A stretch of DNA of 64,000 nucleotides, taken from Branchinecta lynchi. Lineage: Eukaryota; Arthropoda; Branchiopoda; Anostraca; Branchinectidae. The notes under the pieces were generated by a model. It saw only the letters and a program-made list of their open reading frames with translations, did not search any database and had not been told where the DNA came from. This document shows, in pieces, positions 32,526 through 43,395 of this stretch (positions within the stretch are counted from its first letter, which is position 1; every line of letters starts with the position of its first letter). The stretch is from NCBI GenBank assembly GCA_023053575.1, contig JAKZAP010000004.1:16813624-16877623 (forward strand), given 5' to 3'. A program made the translations under genes and the position numbers.

Positions 32526-33315
32526 ATGGCACTTGAGCTTACTCAAGTGCCATATAGCGATTGTTATTTCTGTCCGTCAGTCGGTCTGTCGGTCTGTCGG
32601 TCTGTCGGTCTGTCGGTCTGTCGGTCTGTCGGTCTGTCGGTCCCGGTTTTGCTAGTTCGGGCACTTCCAGATAAGCTAGGACGATGAAACTTGGCAGGCA
32701 TATCAGGGACCGGACCAGCTCAACTTAAAATTAATCATTTCTTCAATCCGACTTTCCCCGGATCCGGGAGTCCGGAAACTATAAAGCAAAAGTGGAGCGA
32801 AAAGTAGCAAAAAAAAGGGCTGCCCGAGTGCGGGAGCGAACCAGGAACCTCTGAGTTACCAGTCCAACGCTCTACCAACTGAGCCATGAGTCCATTTATG
32901 AGATAGCGAATGCGGGAGTACAAACAAAGTGGATAATCTAAACAAATTACATTGTTAGGATAATGGAACTTGTCAGGAATATTGGATGTATTAGGGAGCG
33001 TATCCGGGAGTATATATTGTTAAAAGATTGACGACCTGATTAACCTGGACATAGTCAAGAAACATAAATAATAGTTTGGGCACTTCCACGCAAGCTAGGA
33101 CGATGAAACTTCGCAGGCATATCAGGGACCCGACCAGACTAAGTTGGAAATAGTCACTTGCCCGATCCGACCATCGTGGGGGAGGGGGCGGAATCCGGAA
33201 AATAGGGACATTCATCACTTTCGAACGGGTGATCGGATCGGACGGGGAATCCGGAAAAATTTGGAAAAATTAAATATTTTCAGCTTACGAACGGGTCGTC
33301 GGATCTTAACGAAAC
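32526..33315 (+). mobile_element. Family B element, left part, interrupted
   Basis: The hairpin TGGCACTTGAG-CTTA-CTCAAGTGCCA at 32527-32552 differs in the stem from other copies by paired changes. An expanded GTCTGTCG microsatellite follows at 32574-32642, then core blocks. A tRNA-related SINE is inserted near 32760-32930. The copy resumes at 35853 and ends at 36694. Confidence 0.8.
32809..32895 (-). mobile_element. tRNA-derived SINE or tRNA-like relic
   Basis: The minus strand has an A-box (TGGCTCAGTTGG at 32886-32875), a B-box (GGTTCGCTCCC at 32842-32832), a good D arm and a T8 run (plus A run 32809-32816) able to stop RNA polymerase III. The acceptor arms do not pair and the T stem is broken, so a working tRNA is unlikely. 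An overlapping reading frame containing MAQLVERWTGNSEVPGS is a known type of spurious translation of such SINEs. Confidence 0.6.
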
Positions 33316-33349
33316 CGAGGGGTTGCTCACTCCCAAAAACGATGTACAC

Positions 33350-33543
33350 CAAGTGGCGCGTGCCGCGGTGCCGAGCCGGTGCCTTGTCGGTGCCGCGGTG
33401 CCGTGCCGGTGCCGAGCCGGTGCCGCGGTGCCGTGCCGCCGCCGCGGTGCCGTGCCGCCGCCGCGGTGCCGTGCCGCCGCCGCGGTGCCGTGCCGCCGCC
33501 GCGGTGCCGTGCTGGTGCCGAGCCGGTGCCAAGCCGGTGCCGC
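33350..33543. repeat. GC-rich minisatellite (left)
   Basis: Tandem CCGTGCCGCCGCCGCGGTG 18-bp-type units and related GGTGCCGAGCC words. This is far more GC-rich than its surroundings. Its translations are simple repeats and not genes. Confidence 0.85.
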
Positions 33544-33651
33544 GGTTTTTTTTACTTCAAGTTACAGTATTGTGATAAAGCACGATTTCTGATGTACATG
33601 TAAACAAATTTCATCAGATATTGGCCGAGAATGAAGTCGGCAATGTGTGTT

Positions 33652-34450
33652 GAATACAAGAGCTAGCAGCTCATATGGTACTTGCAAGGCTGGGTCAGAG
33701 GATGAAATTTAGGAATTTGTAAATTCTTGGGTTTCTTGTGTTTAATTATAAGCCATACCCTTGAAATAAGAATGATTGTGGGCCCTTGGAAATCAAGAGA
33801 ATGATCTGGTGAGAAGTATTTTATTTTTGCACTTTAAGGGCACTAGAAATTCATGTGAAAGCAAAACCCTTTAGGCAAAAGTGACTATGGGCTCATGGGG
33901 ATCACGTAGTTGTATATTTTGCTCAAACTAATGCAACCTATAATACTAATGCAACCTACTTCCGTAATCATTACATATATTTCTAAACCCGGAGACCCAC
34001 GTTTCGTGCGGTACATTCTAACCCCTCTAACAAAACCTCGCTGATTTTCTCACTTGCCGTGTTTTGCTACCTTCGATGTGTATCACGCTGTCGAAGGTTC
34101 GAGACGGTTGCGCGACGGTTGTCTGCGAGAATTTTTTCCATCAGGAAAATCGGTTATGCAAATTGTTTCCCTGTTTCGCTAGAAGTCAACGGGTCTCGGA
34201 AAAGGCTTAAAACAGCCAAAACAGTTAGTTATTTATTGAAAGCACAGCATAGTTAAAGTATTCAAATACTTTAAAATACTGTAAGTTGAAGAGTGATTAG
34301 TGCGAGGGGTCCTTTAAGGGAGCTGGAAATTCATTTTGAAGCAAAACCCTTGTTTCACAAATAATCATGGGCTCATGGGGATCATGAAAATATATGTTTT
34401 GCTCCAAAGTATTTTCTGTACTTTGTGGTTATGATGAGTACTTTAAGGAA
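33652..34450 (-). mobile_element. Family B 3' fragment, minus orientation, split by a MITE
   Basis: ACAAGAGCTAGCAGCTCATA is the inverted 3' terminus. 34395-34450 (TTTTGCTCCAAAGTA ... CTTTAAGGAATG) matches the inverted region normally found about 150-200 bp inside the end. A repeat at about 33935-34316 separates them. Confidence 0.6.
33935..34316. mobile_element. MITE ending TAAAGGACCCCTC
   Basis: Close copy of 39395-39745: shared CTACTTCCGTAATCA, AACCCGGAGACCCA, CTAACCCCTCTAACAAAACC and CAACGGGTCTC. The right end is GAGGGGTCCTTTA. The left end is less clear here. Confidence 0.6.
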
Positions 34451-34749
34451 TGTGGTTGGCTCTATAAAAGAATTTATGAACCAATCTTTTCCTTCCTTGA
34501 CTACCTACTTAGGCTAACTGGTACATATATTTAGCCACAGCAAGTGCATGAAAATGGCAAAGTTCGAAGCACGAACGTTCAAATAAGCATACCTCTATTG
34601 CACTCCCAGAGTGTCTGATGGGGAAATTGACTTTTTCCAAGTTAAATATGCCTGCCAAGTATCATTCTTAGCACACTCTACAAATATGAAAAAAAGATTG
34701 GTCGCCACTGAATTACCTTCACCAGAAGCAAAATATACTGAAGCTGACT

Positions 34750-35378
34750 CAAGTTTTGGGCGATATTCGATACCGATAACGATATATCCATGTATCGGAC
34801 AAAATATCGATATCGAAAGTAAATATCGATATCGATAACGATATTTGTTCATTCGTAAAGATTGCAATTAATCCAACATAACCCACACTTATATATACGA
34901 AATTGGAGCAATGTGTATTCCGCAATTCCTTTCTTATTTATCCGGAGTTCGAGATGATCCAGTATGCGATATATCGGATATCGATCGATCGATATATCGC
35001 ACCAAATATCGATATCGAAACGTAAATATCGCTATCGAAAACGATATTTGTTCATCGTAATTATTGTAAATAATCCGAACTAACCTACACTTATATATCC
35101 GAAATTGGACAATATGTTTTCCCTAATTCATTTCTCATTTATTCTGAGTTTGAAATGATCCAAGATGCTATTTAATGAAAATTTGGTTCTTAGCTTTTGG
35201 CGAAACGAAGCATGGTAAGCAAATATCAATATCGATATATCGATTATCGAATATCGAAAGTGAAAATATCGATATATCGATTGTTGAATATCGAAAGCGG
35301 AAATATCGATATATCGATTATCTAATATCGAAAGTGAAAATATCGATATATCGAAAAATCCAAGTATCGCCAAGCACC
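34750..35378. mobile_element. MITE rich in TATCGATA words
   Basis: The left end TTGGGCGATATTCGATA and the inverted right end CTTGGCGATACTTGGAT are related. Inside are many ATATCGATATCGAAA words and two direct ~135-bp units (about 34838-34970 and 35040-35168), each with CACTTATATAT and CGAAATTGGA. No clear target duplication was found. Confidence 0.5.
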
Positions 35379-35576
35379 AGTACCAAACCATGGTTGACCA
35401 CTTTGCGCATTTGGTCAACAGCATCTCCTCATATCTAGTTCAGCTTCTTCTTCGGTTGCATGTTTTCAATAATTCTTTCATTCAAGTACCTTCGTTATTG
35501 GGCGCCAGATACCAGATACCAGATGGCGAAGAGTATTCTGCAGAAAATTTGTCCGTGGCCGGCGTATCGTGCTAGA
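35379..35576. other. Unassigned DNA
   Basis: A short stretch between the TATCGATA-rich repeat and the right minisatellite. It contains a tandem ATACCAG duplication. No gene is supported. Confidence 0.3.
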
Positions 35577-35818
35577 GGCGCGCCGGTGCCGTGCCGGTGC
35601 CGTGCGGTGCCGTGCCGGTGCCGTGCCGGTGCCGTGCCGGTGCCGTGCCGGTGCCGTGCCGGTGCCGTGCGGTGCCGTGCCAGTGCCGTGCGGTGCCGTG
35701 CCGGTGCCGTGCGGTGCCGAGCCGGTGCCAAGCTGGTGCCGCGGTGTTGCGCCATTGCCGTGCCGGTGCCGGTGCCGTGCCGGTGCCGTGCCGGTGCCGT
35801 GTCGGTGCCGTGTCGAGG
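35577..35818. repeat. GC-rich minisatellite (right)
   Basis: Tandem GGTGCCGTGCC units of 11-12 bp. It lies in the same strand sense as the left array at 33350-33543, although the element ends are inverted. Confidence 0.85.
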
Positions 35819-35852
35819 TGTACACCGGTGGCGGAGAGAGAGCAACCCCTCG

Positions 35853-36694
35853 AACGAAACTTGATATATGGAAGGACCTCATGTCTCAGACGCCGGTGAC
35901 ATTGGGGGGAGTTGGAAGGGGAAACCGGAAATCTTGAAAAACGCTCAGAGTGGAGAGATCCGGATGAAACTTGGTAGAAAGAACAAGCACAAGTCCTAGA
36001 TACCTGACTGACATAACCGGAACGGATCCGCTCACTTTGGGGGAGTTGGGGGGGGGGAGTCCTAATTTCTAGTGATCCCGCGAGTTCGATGCTTCCTGAT
36101 GTGCTAGGACAATGAAAATTGGCAAGCATGCCAAGGACCCGACCAGATTAAATAGGAAATAGTCACTTCCCCTATCTGACCATCTGGGGGGGGGTGGGGG
36201 TGGAGGGACGGGGAAGCCAAAATTGAGGTATTTTTAACTTGCGAACGGTTGGTCGGATCTTGATGAAAGTTGATATTTAGCATGACCTCGTGTCTCAGAC
36301 GTCCCACTTTAAATCCGGACCGGATCCGATGTCACTGGGGGGGGGGGGGGAGCTGGTGGAGGGAACCAGAAATCTTGACAAACGCTTAGAGTGCAGCGAT
36401 CGGGATGGAACTTATTCGGCCACGGTAGGTGGAGATAGAGTGAGTACCGGAAATCGTGTAGCACGTCTAGGGATCAAACAAATGGATTTATTGGGATGAA
36501 AGTTTGAACAGTCATGTGCATTTGCTGCAGACAATCGAGACGATGCCGGAACTGCTCAGAATTGAGTGAAACTAAATATCCTATTTCTATTTCCGAACCG
36601 CATTTTTGGATGGCGGGTGTATTTTGTGAGGTTCTCATCTACTTTCTTGTACAGCCTACTCGTACAAGTGCCATATGAGCTCGTAGCTCTTGTT
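35853..36694 (+). mobile_element. Family B element, right part with 3' terminus
   Basis: Continues the copy from 32526: AACGAAACTTGATAT, GATGAAACTTGGTAGAAAGA and further blocks. It ends AAGTGCCATATGAGCT-CGT-AGCTC followed by TTGTT. The hairpin loop is CGT here, and TCC in other copies. Confidence 0.8.
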
Positions 36695-36729
36695 CTTGAT
36701 GTATCCGTTGAAAACATTGCTGGAATAAA

Positions 36730-37154
36730 AGCTAATTGTCCCTCTAAGATAATGTGCGAGGGATAAATATAAATTCGGATATTTCGGTTGCACTTCCGGC
36801 AAACCGTCCTCAGCGAAAAACAAAACAAAACTAAATCATAAAATCCACCACAAAAACAACAGGAGAACGATGCGGAACCAACACACAATAAGACGAGATG
36901 TAACTAAAAACCAGAAGAAAACGGTGCGGATGCAGATAAAAATAAAATAACGAAAGATAAAATGTGCGTGTTAAAAGTGTATATGTACAAATCTGTGATT
37001 ATTTACAATTCTGAGCTCTGTGTATATTTACAATTTACCATCCGTCTGGGAAAGCGCAGAAGCTTTCACCCAGAAAACGGCCCACTCGAAAAATCCATTA
37101 TACGTTTGAATTTACATTTATCCCTCGCACATCATCTTAGAGGGATAATTAGCT
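36730..37154. mobile_element. MITE with ~45-bp inverted ends
   Basis: AGCTAATTGTCCCTCTAAGA ... GTGCGAGGGATAAATATAAA at the left is repeated inverted at the right (37109-37154) with few changes. The interior, about 330 bp, encodes nothing recognised. Confidence 0.75.
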
Positions 37155-37284
37155 GATCAAGAAAAAACCCCCGAAAAATCACGGTTTTCTATTTCTTTTA
37201 CCAATATAAAAACTTAAATAAGGGAGTTTTTATAAATGCGGTTTGGACATAGAAGCAGGAAAACCGACATAACACGATGAATAT

Positions 37285-37998
37285 TCCTTGAGCCCAAGCT
37301 GACTTTGAAACGTATGTTAAAATAACGCATAAAACGGATAAGTCAGCTAGGATGCTTTAGCAGCGATATTTCGGCCGTTCTTGGCAAGGGTCCTCGTCAG
37401 GCTGTCAATGTTCAGGGTCAACGTCGGGGAAGGAAACAGACCTGCAATAAATGACTGAAGCTTCTACTGACTCTTAATATTTTATTCGGGCAAATTACTT
37501 TTGAATACCACTGCAGGGAAAAACCTAGTCCTGAGATTTAATTTTTGACACGGCCGCTATTTCCTGCAGCACGATTGGGGCGATGACAGGAAAGGTTTTT
37601 TATTTGTATTTGATCACTTCGGTTTTGTTATTAATAAGGGACTGAAAGCTTAAATTTTATTCAATCAATCAATCAATCAATCAATTTTATTTCAGCTTAC
37701 GCCATAAACAAAAAAAAGAAACCACATACTACTCAAAACAAACAAAACAACACACAGACGACCCTAATGCTAAACTAATCCATCCGTTAATAACCTCGTT
37801 TCACGTTTCTGGTAGGGAGTACTCGCCTGTATCTAGTACTGCACGGAAAAACTAGTGCTGAGATTTAATTTTTGACACGGCTGCTGTTTTTGCTGCACGA
37901 TTGGGCGACGACAGGAAACGTTTTTTTCTGCATTTTGATCGACTTCAGTTTTGTTGTTCCACGTTTCTTGTAGGGAGTACTCGCTGTTGTATCTTGGT
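37285..37998. mobile_element. Penelope-like fragment, copy of the 17.6-kb left arm
   Basis: GAGCCCAAGCTGACTTTGAA, the GCGATATTTCGGCC ... CTCGTCAGGCTG hammerhead-like block (minus sense, 37369-37400) and the following text match 17619-18280. It contains an inserted retroelement tail at about 37656-37790 and is followed directly by a family A copy. Confidence 0.6.
37656..37790 (-). mobile_element. Retroelement 3' end with (TTGA)n tail
   Basis: The plus strand shows (TCAA)n then TTTTATTTCAGCTTACGCC. On the minus strand this reads as a 3' end with AATAAA and a (TTGA)n tail, inserted in the Penelope-like copy, whose text continues on both sides. Confidence 0.55.
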
Positions 37999-38012
37999 TA
38001 ATGCCTATTCGG

Positions 38013-38510
38013 CTTTTGGGATCCCAAAACGTAAGTGGAGGAATACGTATGACATCGCAAAAGTTGTCCGTCTGTCTTTCTGTAAGCACGATAACTCTCG
38101 AAGGGAAGGAGGGTCAAGGGATAGGTCGAGTTCGTAGATGGGCTCTGTAGCTCAACATTTAGGGGTGGGGGAGGGGTTTCAAATTAAGGGGCGAACAATT
38201 TTTTTAAACAGCTAATGATATAGTCGATAGGGGTAAGAAGACATACTGAACATGAATATGAAAACCATTTTCTCGCTGGACAAGTAGTTCGCCCGGAATC
38301 CGGCCGAAACTGGAAAGTTTCTTGAAACTAAAAGTTTTATATAAAGCTGTTCGATGTTCGATTTAGGGGTAAGAAAACATGCTGAACACTTATATGAAAA
38401 CCATTTTCTTGTCGGACAAGTGGTTTGCCCGGAAACCGTCCGAAACCGGAAAAGTTGTTAAAAGTAAAAGTTTAATCTGAAGTTAATTAGATGTTGGATT
38501 TACGGGTAAC
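38013..38510 (+). mobile_element. Family A element, left part
   Basis: Starts CTTTTGGGATCCCAAAACG, with GTCTGTCTTTCTG and three sub-repeats. The sub-repeat is broken at ACGGGTAA by a LINE 3' end and resumes at 39073. Confidence 0.75.
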
Positions 38511-39072
38511 ACAAACATTACAATGAAGTTTTACCCCAGTGCTTTTCTCAGTATTTTTCCCGTGCGTCATCTTTTCACGAACATGGAACTCGTAGTTCGC
38601 AGCTCATCCGTAGGCCGGTTGTAGTAACTAGTAGATCGAGATTTCGCATTAGACATGTTGGGCCTTTAGTATGGGAAGGTTTGTCGACAGAGTTAAGGTC
38701 ATGTAGTGCTTTACTAGATTTTCGTAGCATGTTAAAGGTTCATTGTTTTGCTGTATATGAATTTGATGCGTTATTCTCAGCCGTTTAAGTTGTGTTTTAT
38801 CATTAAGTTTTTGTTTTGGATAGTTAGTGGTGATTCTGGTTGAAAATGAGTTTATTTTTGGTTGGTTTTCTGGTTGGGCGTCCCAGACCGCGTAAGTCAA
38901 GCTCCTTTCTTTCTTTCTTTCCCTTTTTTCCTTTGTTTTTGTCGAAGTTTTGTTTTTATTAATGTTTTGTTTTGAGGGTAATTAGTCCCTTACAGGTTCG
39001 CCTCTGGGCATTGAAGATTCCATTTTTTTTTAATAAACCCTTCGTTCATTCATTCATTCATTCATTCATTCA
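38511..39072 (+). pseudogene. LINE 3' end with (CATT)n tail
   Basis: The plus frame (about 38527-38789, stop TAA) encodes SRFRIRHVGPLVWEGLSTEL and then RSCSALLDFRSMLKVH. This is the GPLLWNSLP..LR...SL..FK..LK.H pattern at the C-terminus of many non-LTR reverse transcriptases. After the stop come about 250 bases of 3' untranslated sequence, AATAAA, and a CATT microsatellite at about 39050-39072. It is inserted within a family A sub-repeat. Confidence 0.7.
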
Positions 39073-39210
39073 TAAGAAGACTTGCTGAATCCGCTTCTGA
39101 CAATGATTTTCTACCTGGATCTGTAGTTCGCCTGGAATTCCGCTGAAACAGGAAAATTTGTTAAAAAATAAAGTTGATTATATGTTTGATATAGGGGCAA
39201 AATATTCGGC
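39073..39210 (+). mobile_element. Family A element, right part
   Basis: AAGAAGACTTGCTGAATCCG and the following text continue the sub-repeat interrupted at 38510. No 3' terminus is present. Confidence 0.65.
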
Positions 39211-39214
39211 ACAA

Positions 39215-39962
39215 AAGTAAACTATATGAGTTCAGCATGTCTTTTTACGCCTATATTGAATCTACAGTCGCTTTCAAAAACTTTTACTTCTTCCAAATTT
39301 CCGGTTTCGGCCGGATTCCGGCAATAAAGAGAAGATCAAAAAACAATTCAGGATTTCTTCTTACCCATATATCTTATCTTTAAAGGACCTCTCTTACGTA
39401 TAATACTAACGAAACCTACTTCCATAATCACTCCATGTCTTTCTAAACCCGGAGACCCAATTTCGAACGGTACATTCTAACCCCTCTAACAAAACCACGC
39501 TGATTTCCTCACTTCCCGTGTTTTGCTAACTTCGATGCGTATCACGCTGTCGACGGTTGTCTGCGAGGAGTTTTTCCCTCTGAAAACCGGTTATGTGAAT
39601 TGTTTCCCTGTTTCCGCTAATAAGTCAACGGGTCTCACAAAAGGCTTAAAACAGCCAAAAACGTGGATTATTTGTTGAAAGAACAGCCTAGTTTTAAAGT
39701 ATTCAAATATTTAAAATACTGGAAGTTGAAGAGGGGTTCTTTAGTCAACTCCAGGTAGACGTATAATACTCCTGTTATGGCCGGATTCCGGGCGAACTAC
39801 TTGTCCTGTGAGTAAATAAGTTTCAGATATGGATTCAGCGTGTTTCGTGACGCCTATATCGCCTATCTCATTAGCTTTACAAAACATTTTTTTTCGCCCT
39901 TCAATCTGAACCCCCTTCCCCATCCCTAAACGTAGGGCTACAGGGTTCATCTACGAACTTGG
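39215..39962 (-). mobile_element. Family A element, minus orientation, split by a MITE
   Basis: Shows inverted sub-repeat text (CCGGTTTCGGCCGGATTCCG, CAGCATGTC) and at 39765-39960 the inverted block with AGGGCTACAGGGTTCATC and TACGAACTTGG. The MITE at 39395-39745 is inserted. Confidence 0.65.
39395..39745. mobile_element. MITE with ends TAAAGGACCTCTC / TAAAGAACCCCTC
   Basis: The ends are inverted copies of each other, and the interior matches 33935-34316. It is inserted within a family A copy. Confidence 0.65.
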
Positions 39963-40522
39963 CATTTCTTCGGGAACCGGGGTCATCTCCCTTTGGTGCG
40001 ATCTGTCAGATGAGTTTGGCATATCCAAGACTGTGGATGCCGTCAAACGGTTCGTGTACACTGACTGGAAAACAAAACCCTGGAAGCTGTTCTGGGACCA
40101 GAGCAAAATAACTCTAGCGAGTAATGCGAAGACCTATCCTTCCCATGCATCAAAGATGGGCCTCCGTCGCAGCACCGCCCAGCTCGCTTTGTTCGTGTGT
40201 GCAGTGGCGGAGCGTAGAACATTCTAGCAAGGCTAAGATGCGGTGCTGGTTGAGTTCAGCAGGGATGTTCATGTCCTCTAGGGGAGCTAGTGTCGCTACG
40301 GTTTGACTGTGTGTCCCTTTTAAAAGTTCGCGCATGACTCTTTAGAGTTAATTTGCTCTGTCTGTGACGCACCTGAATCCAGTACAAAGAACTGGACGAA
40401 ACTATTTACCGGCATCATCACCCTGGAAGCGTCGCATCAGGATTCGTAGATAGATGTTCCAAACAGATCCCTCCGAAGCTTACCGTTTCTCAGTTAGGTG
40501 CCCTTAATGTTTCCGTTTAGAA
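39963..40522. other. Unidentified, coding-like composition
   Basis: Both strands have open frames of about 60 codons: plus 40033-40227 (KTKPWKLFWDQSKITL) and minus 40335-40150 (THSQTVATLAPLEDMNIPAE). Composition differs from the AT-rich repeats around it. It may be a fragment of a transposon gene or an exon. No family is recognised. Confidence 0.3.
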
Positions 40523-40555
40523 CAAGAGCAAAGGTTTCGGTGCGATCCCAAAGGA
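40523..40555 (-). mobile_element. Family A 3' terminus, solitary
   Basis: AACAAGAGCAAAGGTTTCGG then TGCGATCCCAAAGG is an inverted, slightly mutated terminus. Confidence 0.55.
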
Positions 40556-40686
40556 TAATGCTTAGACTTCCTGATACAGGCAATCGGGTCTGAAAGATTT
40601 CAAGAACCCCTAAAGATCCATTTAAATGGACAAAACACATCCATCGCGTGATGGATGTGAGCCAAGTTCGTGAATACCAGGCTGCG

Positions 40687-42109
40687 GTTTTTGGGATCCC
40701 AAAACGTAAGTGGAGGGATACCTATGACATCGCAAAAGTTGTCCGTCTGTCCGTCCGTCCGTCCGTCCGTCTGTAAGCACGATAACTCTCGAAGGGAATG
40801 AGATATTTTGATGAAACTTGGTGAGAAGGTTCGATGGGTCGTCGGACCAGTCAAGTTCGTAGATGGGCTTTGTAGCTCTACATTTAGGGGTGGGGGAGGG
40901 GATTGAAATTAAGGGACAAACAAAATATTTTTAAACAGCTAATGTGATAGTCGATTATGGGGTAAGAAGACATGCTGAGCACGATGGTGAAAACCATTTT
41001 GTCATCGGACAAGTAGTTCGCCCGGAATCCGGCCAAAACCGGAAAGTTTGTTGAAAGTAAAAGTTTTATTTGAAGTTGATTAGATGTTTGATTTAGGAGT
41101 AGGAAGACATGCTGAAGACGATGGTGAAAATTATTTTCTCGACGGACAAGTATTTCGCCCGGAATCCGGCCCAAACCGGAAAGTTTGTTGAAAGTAAAAG
41201 TTTTATTTGAAATTGATTAGATGTTCGATTTAGGGGTAGGAAGACATGCTGAAGACGATGGTGAAAACTATTTTCTCGATGGACAAGTATTTCGCCCGGA
41301 ATCCGGCCCAAACCGGAAAGTTTGTTGAAAGTAAAAGTTTTATTTGAAGTTGATTAAATGTTCGATTTAGAGGTAGGGAGACATGCTGAAGACGATGGTG
41401 AAAACTATTTTCTCGACGGACAAGTATTTCGACCGGAATCCGGCCCAAACCGGAAAGTTTGTCAAAATTAAAAGTTTAATTTGGAGTTGATTGGATGTTG
41501 GATTTAGGGCAAGAAGACATGCTGAACACTTATGTGAAAACAAGTTTCTACCCGGACATGTAGTTCGTCCGGAATCCGGCCAAAACCGGAAAACTGTTGG
41601 AAGTCAAAGTTTTATTTCTAGTTGATTAGATAAGCGATTTAGGGGTAAGAAGAGATGCTGAGTCCCTGTGTGACAATCGTATTTTACCCGGACATATAGT
41701 TCGACCGGAATCCGGCTGGAATCGGAAAATTTGTTATAAGCTAAATTTCTATTTGAAGTTGATTAGATGTTCATTACTGGGGAAAGAAGATACCCTGATT
41801 TCGTCTTTGAGCTTTCTTTTTTCGCCGGACAAGTAGTTCTGGAGTTCGGCCGGAACCGGGAAATTGGCAGAAGTGGCAGGAAGTTTTCGTCAAAACAGAT
41901 ATGACTTATAGGGGTAAACACACATGCTGAATCCAAATCTGAACTTGGTTTTCTCAGGTGATTAGCTATTTGGCCTTAATCTGTTTCTGAATTTTAATTG
42001 TAAAAATGTTCAAGGAGTCTGGCGAAGACTGGATCTGGCTAAGACAAGACCCAGTTGTCTGGATCAGATATTGAATTTTTGGGATCCCATCGAAACCTTT
42101 GGTCTTGTT
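40687..42109 (+). mobile_element. Family A element, best-preserved copy
   Basis: Starts TTTTTGGGATCCCAAAACGT, has GTCCGTCCGTCCGTCCGTCT, and ends TTTTTGGGATCCCATCGAAA then CCTTTGGTCTTGTT. The core has sub-repeats of exactly 137 bp: CATGCTG occurs at 40971, 41108, 41245, 41382 and 41518. Neighbouring units are very similar, so array growth is recent. No protein is encoded. Confidence 0.85.
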
Positions 42110-42589
42110 ACTTACCAGTGTTTGCATGAAATGTGTCCGTCTGGTGGACAGTGAGTGGTAGACCAACTGGCTTTTTGATTAAACATTTGGGCTAGGCGGT
42201 ATGGAATTTACTCCCAGATATTGTTAAGGCGGCTGAACACCAACAATTTTTTTAAAAAAGAGTAAAGAAATTTTTGTTTGAGGGTTGAGGAGCCATGATT
42301 CAGAGGATGAAGGTTATAATAATCTTCGAAAATAATCTAAAACCTTGTAGGTCATCCTAACAGACACCTCCAGTAAGTAATACTTTTCACCGAAAAGGAC
42401 GTCTGATAATTAGGTTCGTCCTTGAACTTCCGGCACTGCCGACGATTCTAACCAGACCGTACACCCAAGACGAGAACAAATAGTATTTCCCGACTCACCG
42501 TGTATGTTTCCAGTTTAACAATCTTCCACCCAGTTTTATTTATGTCTCTGCATTTTTAACTCTCCTTCTTGCTAACTTCGGCAAAAAGA
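42110..42589. other. Unassigned DNA
   Basis: No gene, RNA or repeat is supported. Confidence 0.3.
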
Positions 42590-43395
42590 CCGATCCGCTG
42601 AGAAAACTAAGAACAGACATGGACTAAAAATGCTTTCTTACCCCAAACAAATGTCTAATAGACTTGACAATTAAACTTCACTTCAACCAAATTTCCAGTT
42701 TTGGCGATTTCCGGGCGAATTGTTTGTCCAATGGGAAAATAAACTTCAGACACGGATTCACCACGTATGTTTGTTTTGATGCTGAATCTTCAATCGACCT
42801 AAAAAAAACTTTTATTTCAGTTTGGGCCGGATTCCAAGTAAAGTACACGTCCAACAAGAAAATAAAGTTAAAAAAAGAACTCAGCATGTCTCCTTTTCCT
42901 TAGGTCCAACCTCTAACCAACTTAAGTTAAAAATTTCAGTTTTACTAATTTTTGGTTTGCAACCTACCTGTTCGCCAAGAAAATAAAATTTAAAACAGAC
43001 CCAGCAAGTTTCTTTGTCCCAGTATCGGACCTCTAATCAACTTCCGATAAAACTTTGACTTTCAATAATTTTCCGGTTTCTAACGGATTCCGGGTAAACT
43101 ATTTGTCTGGCGATAAAATAAGTTTCAGATATTAATTCAGCATGTCTTCTTACCCCTAAATCGATTATTTCATTAAACTTTAAAAAAAAATCGTTCCTTA
43201 ATTTGTAACCTTTCCCCCACCCCTCAATATAGGGCTACAAAGCCCATCTACGGACATAACCTGTACTTTGACCCGGTATCCTAACACCAAGTTTGAACAA
43301 AATATCTCAACTCCTTCGAGAGCTATCGTGCTGACACACGGATAACTTTTACCAAGTCAAAGGTTTCCCGTTATAGGTGTCCCAAAAACTTGTTT
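42590..43395 (-). mobile_element. Family A element, minus orientation, diverged
   Basis: Inverted sub-repeats, then inverted TAGGGCTACAAAGCCCATCT and CTCGAGAGY-type text, ending near TATAGGTGTCCCAAAAAC. The 3' terminus is not clear. Confidence 0.6.

Larger units (their letters stand above)
33316..35852. mobile_element. hAT-like element with GC-rich minisatellites at both ends
   Basis: The terminal inverted repeats are CGAGGGGTTGCTC at both ends, with a shared inner GTACACC. They are flanked by a perfect 8-bp duplication, AACGAAAC (33308-33315 and 35853-35860). Removing the element and one AACGAAAC restores the family B text GATCTTAACGAAACTTGATAT. It carries GC-rich minisatellites just inside each end, and other repeats nested in the middle. 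No transposase is recognised. Confidence 0.85.

Noticed and set aside
32809..32895. Functional tRNA gene
   Set aside because: A- and B-box are present but the acceptor stem and T stem do not pair.
32735..32923. Small protein containing MAQLVERWTGNSEVPGS
   Set aside because: A well-known spurious translation of tRNA-derived SINE sequence.
33144..35937. Cys/Ala/Arg-rich proteins such as repeated PVPCRCRAG
   Set aside because: Translations of the GC-rich minisatellites in all frames and on both strands.
40960..41800. CRISPR-like array or satellite
   Set aside because: The 137-bp units are near-identical along their whole length with no spacers, and lie within a bounded mobile element in a eukaryotic genome.
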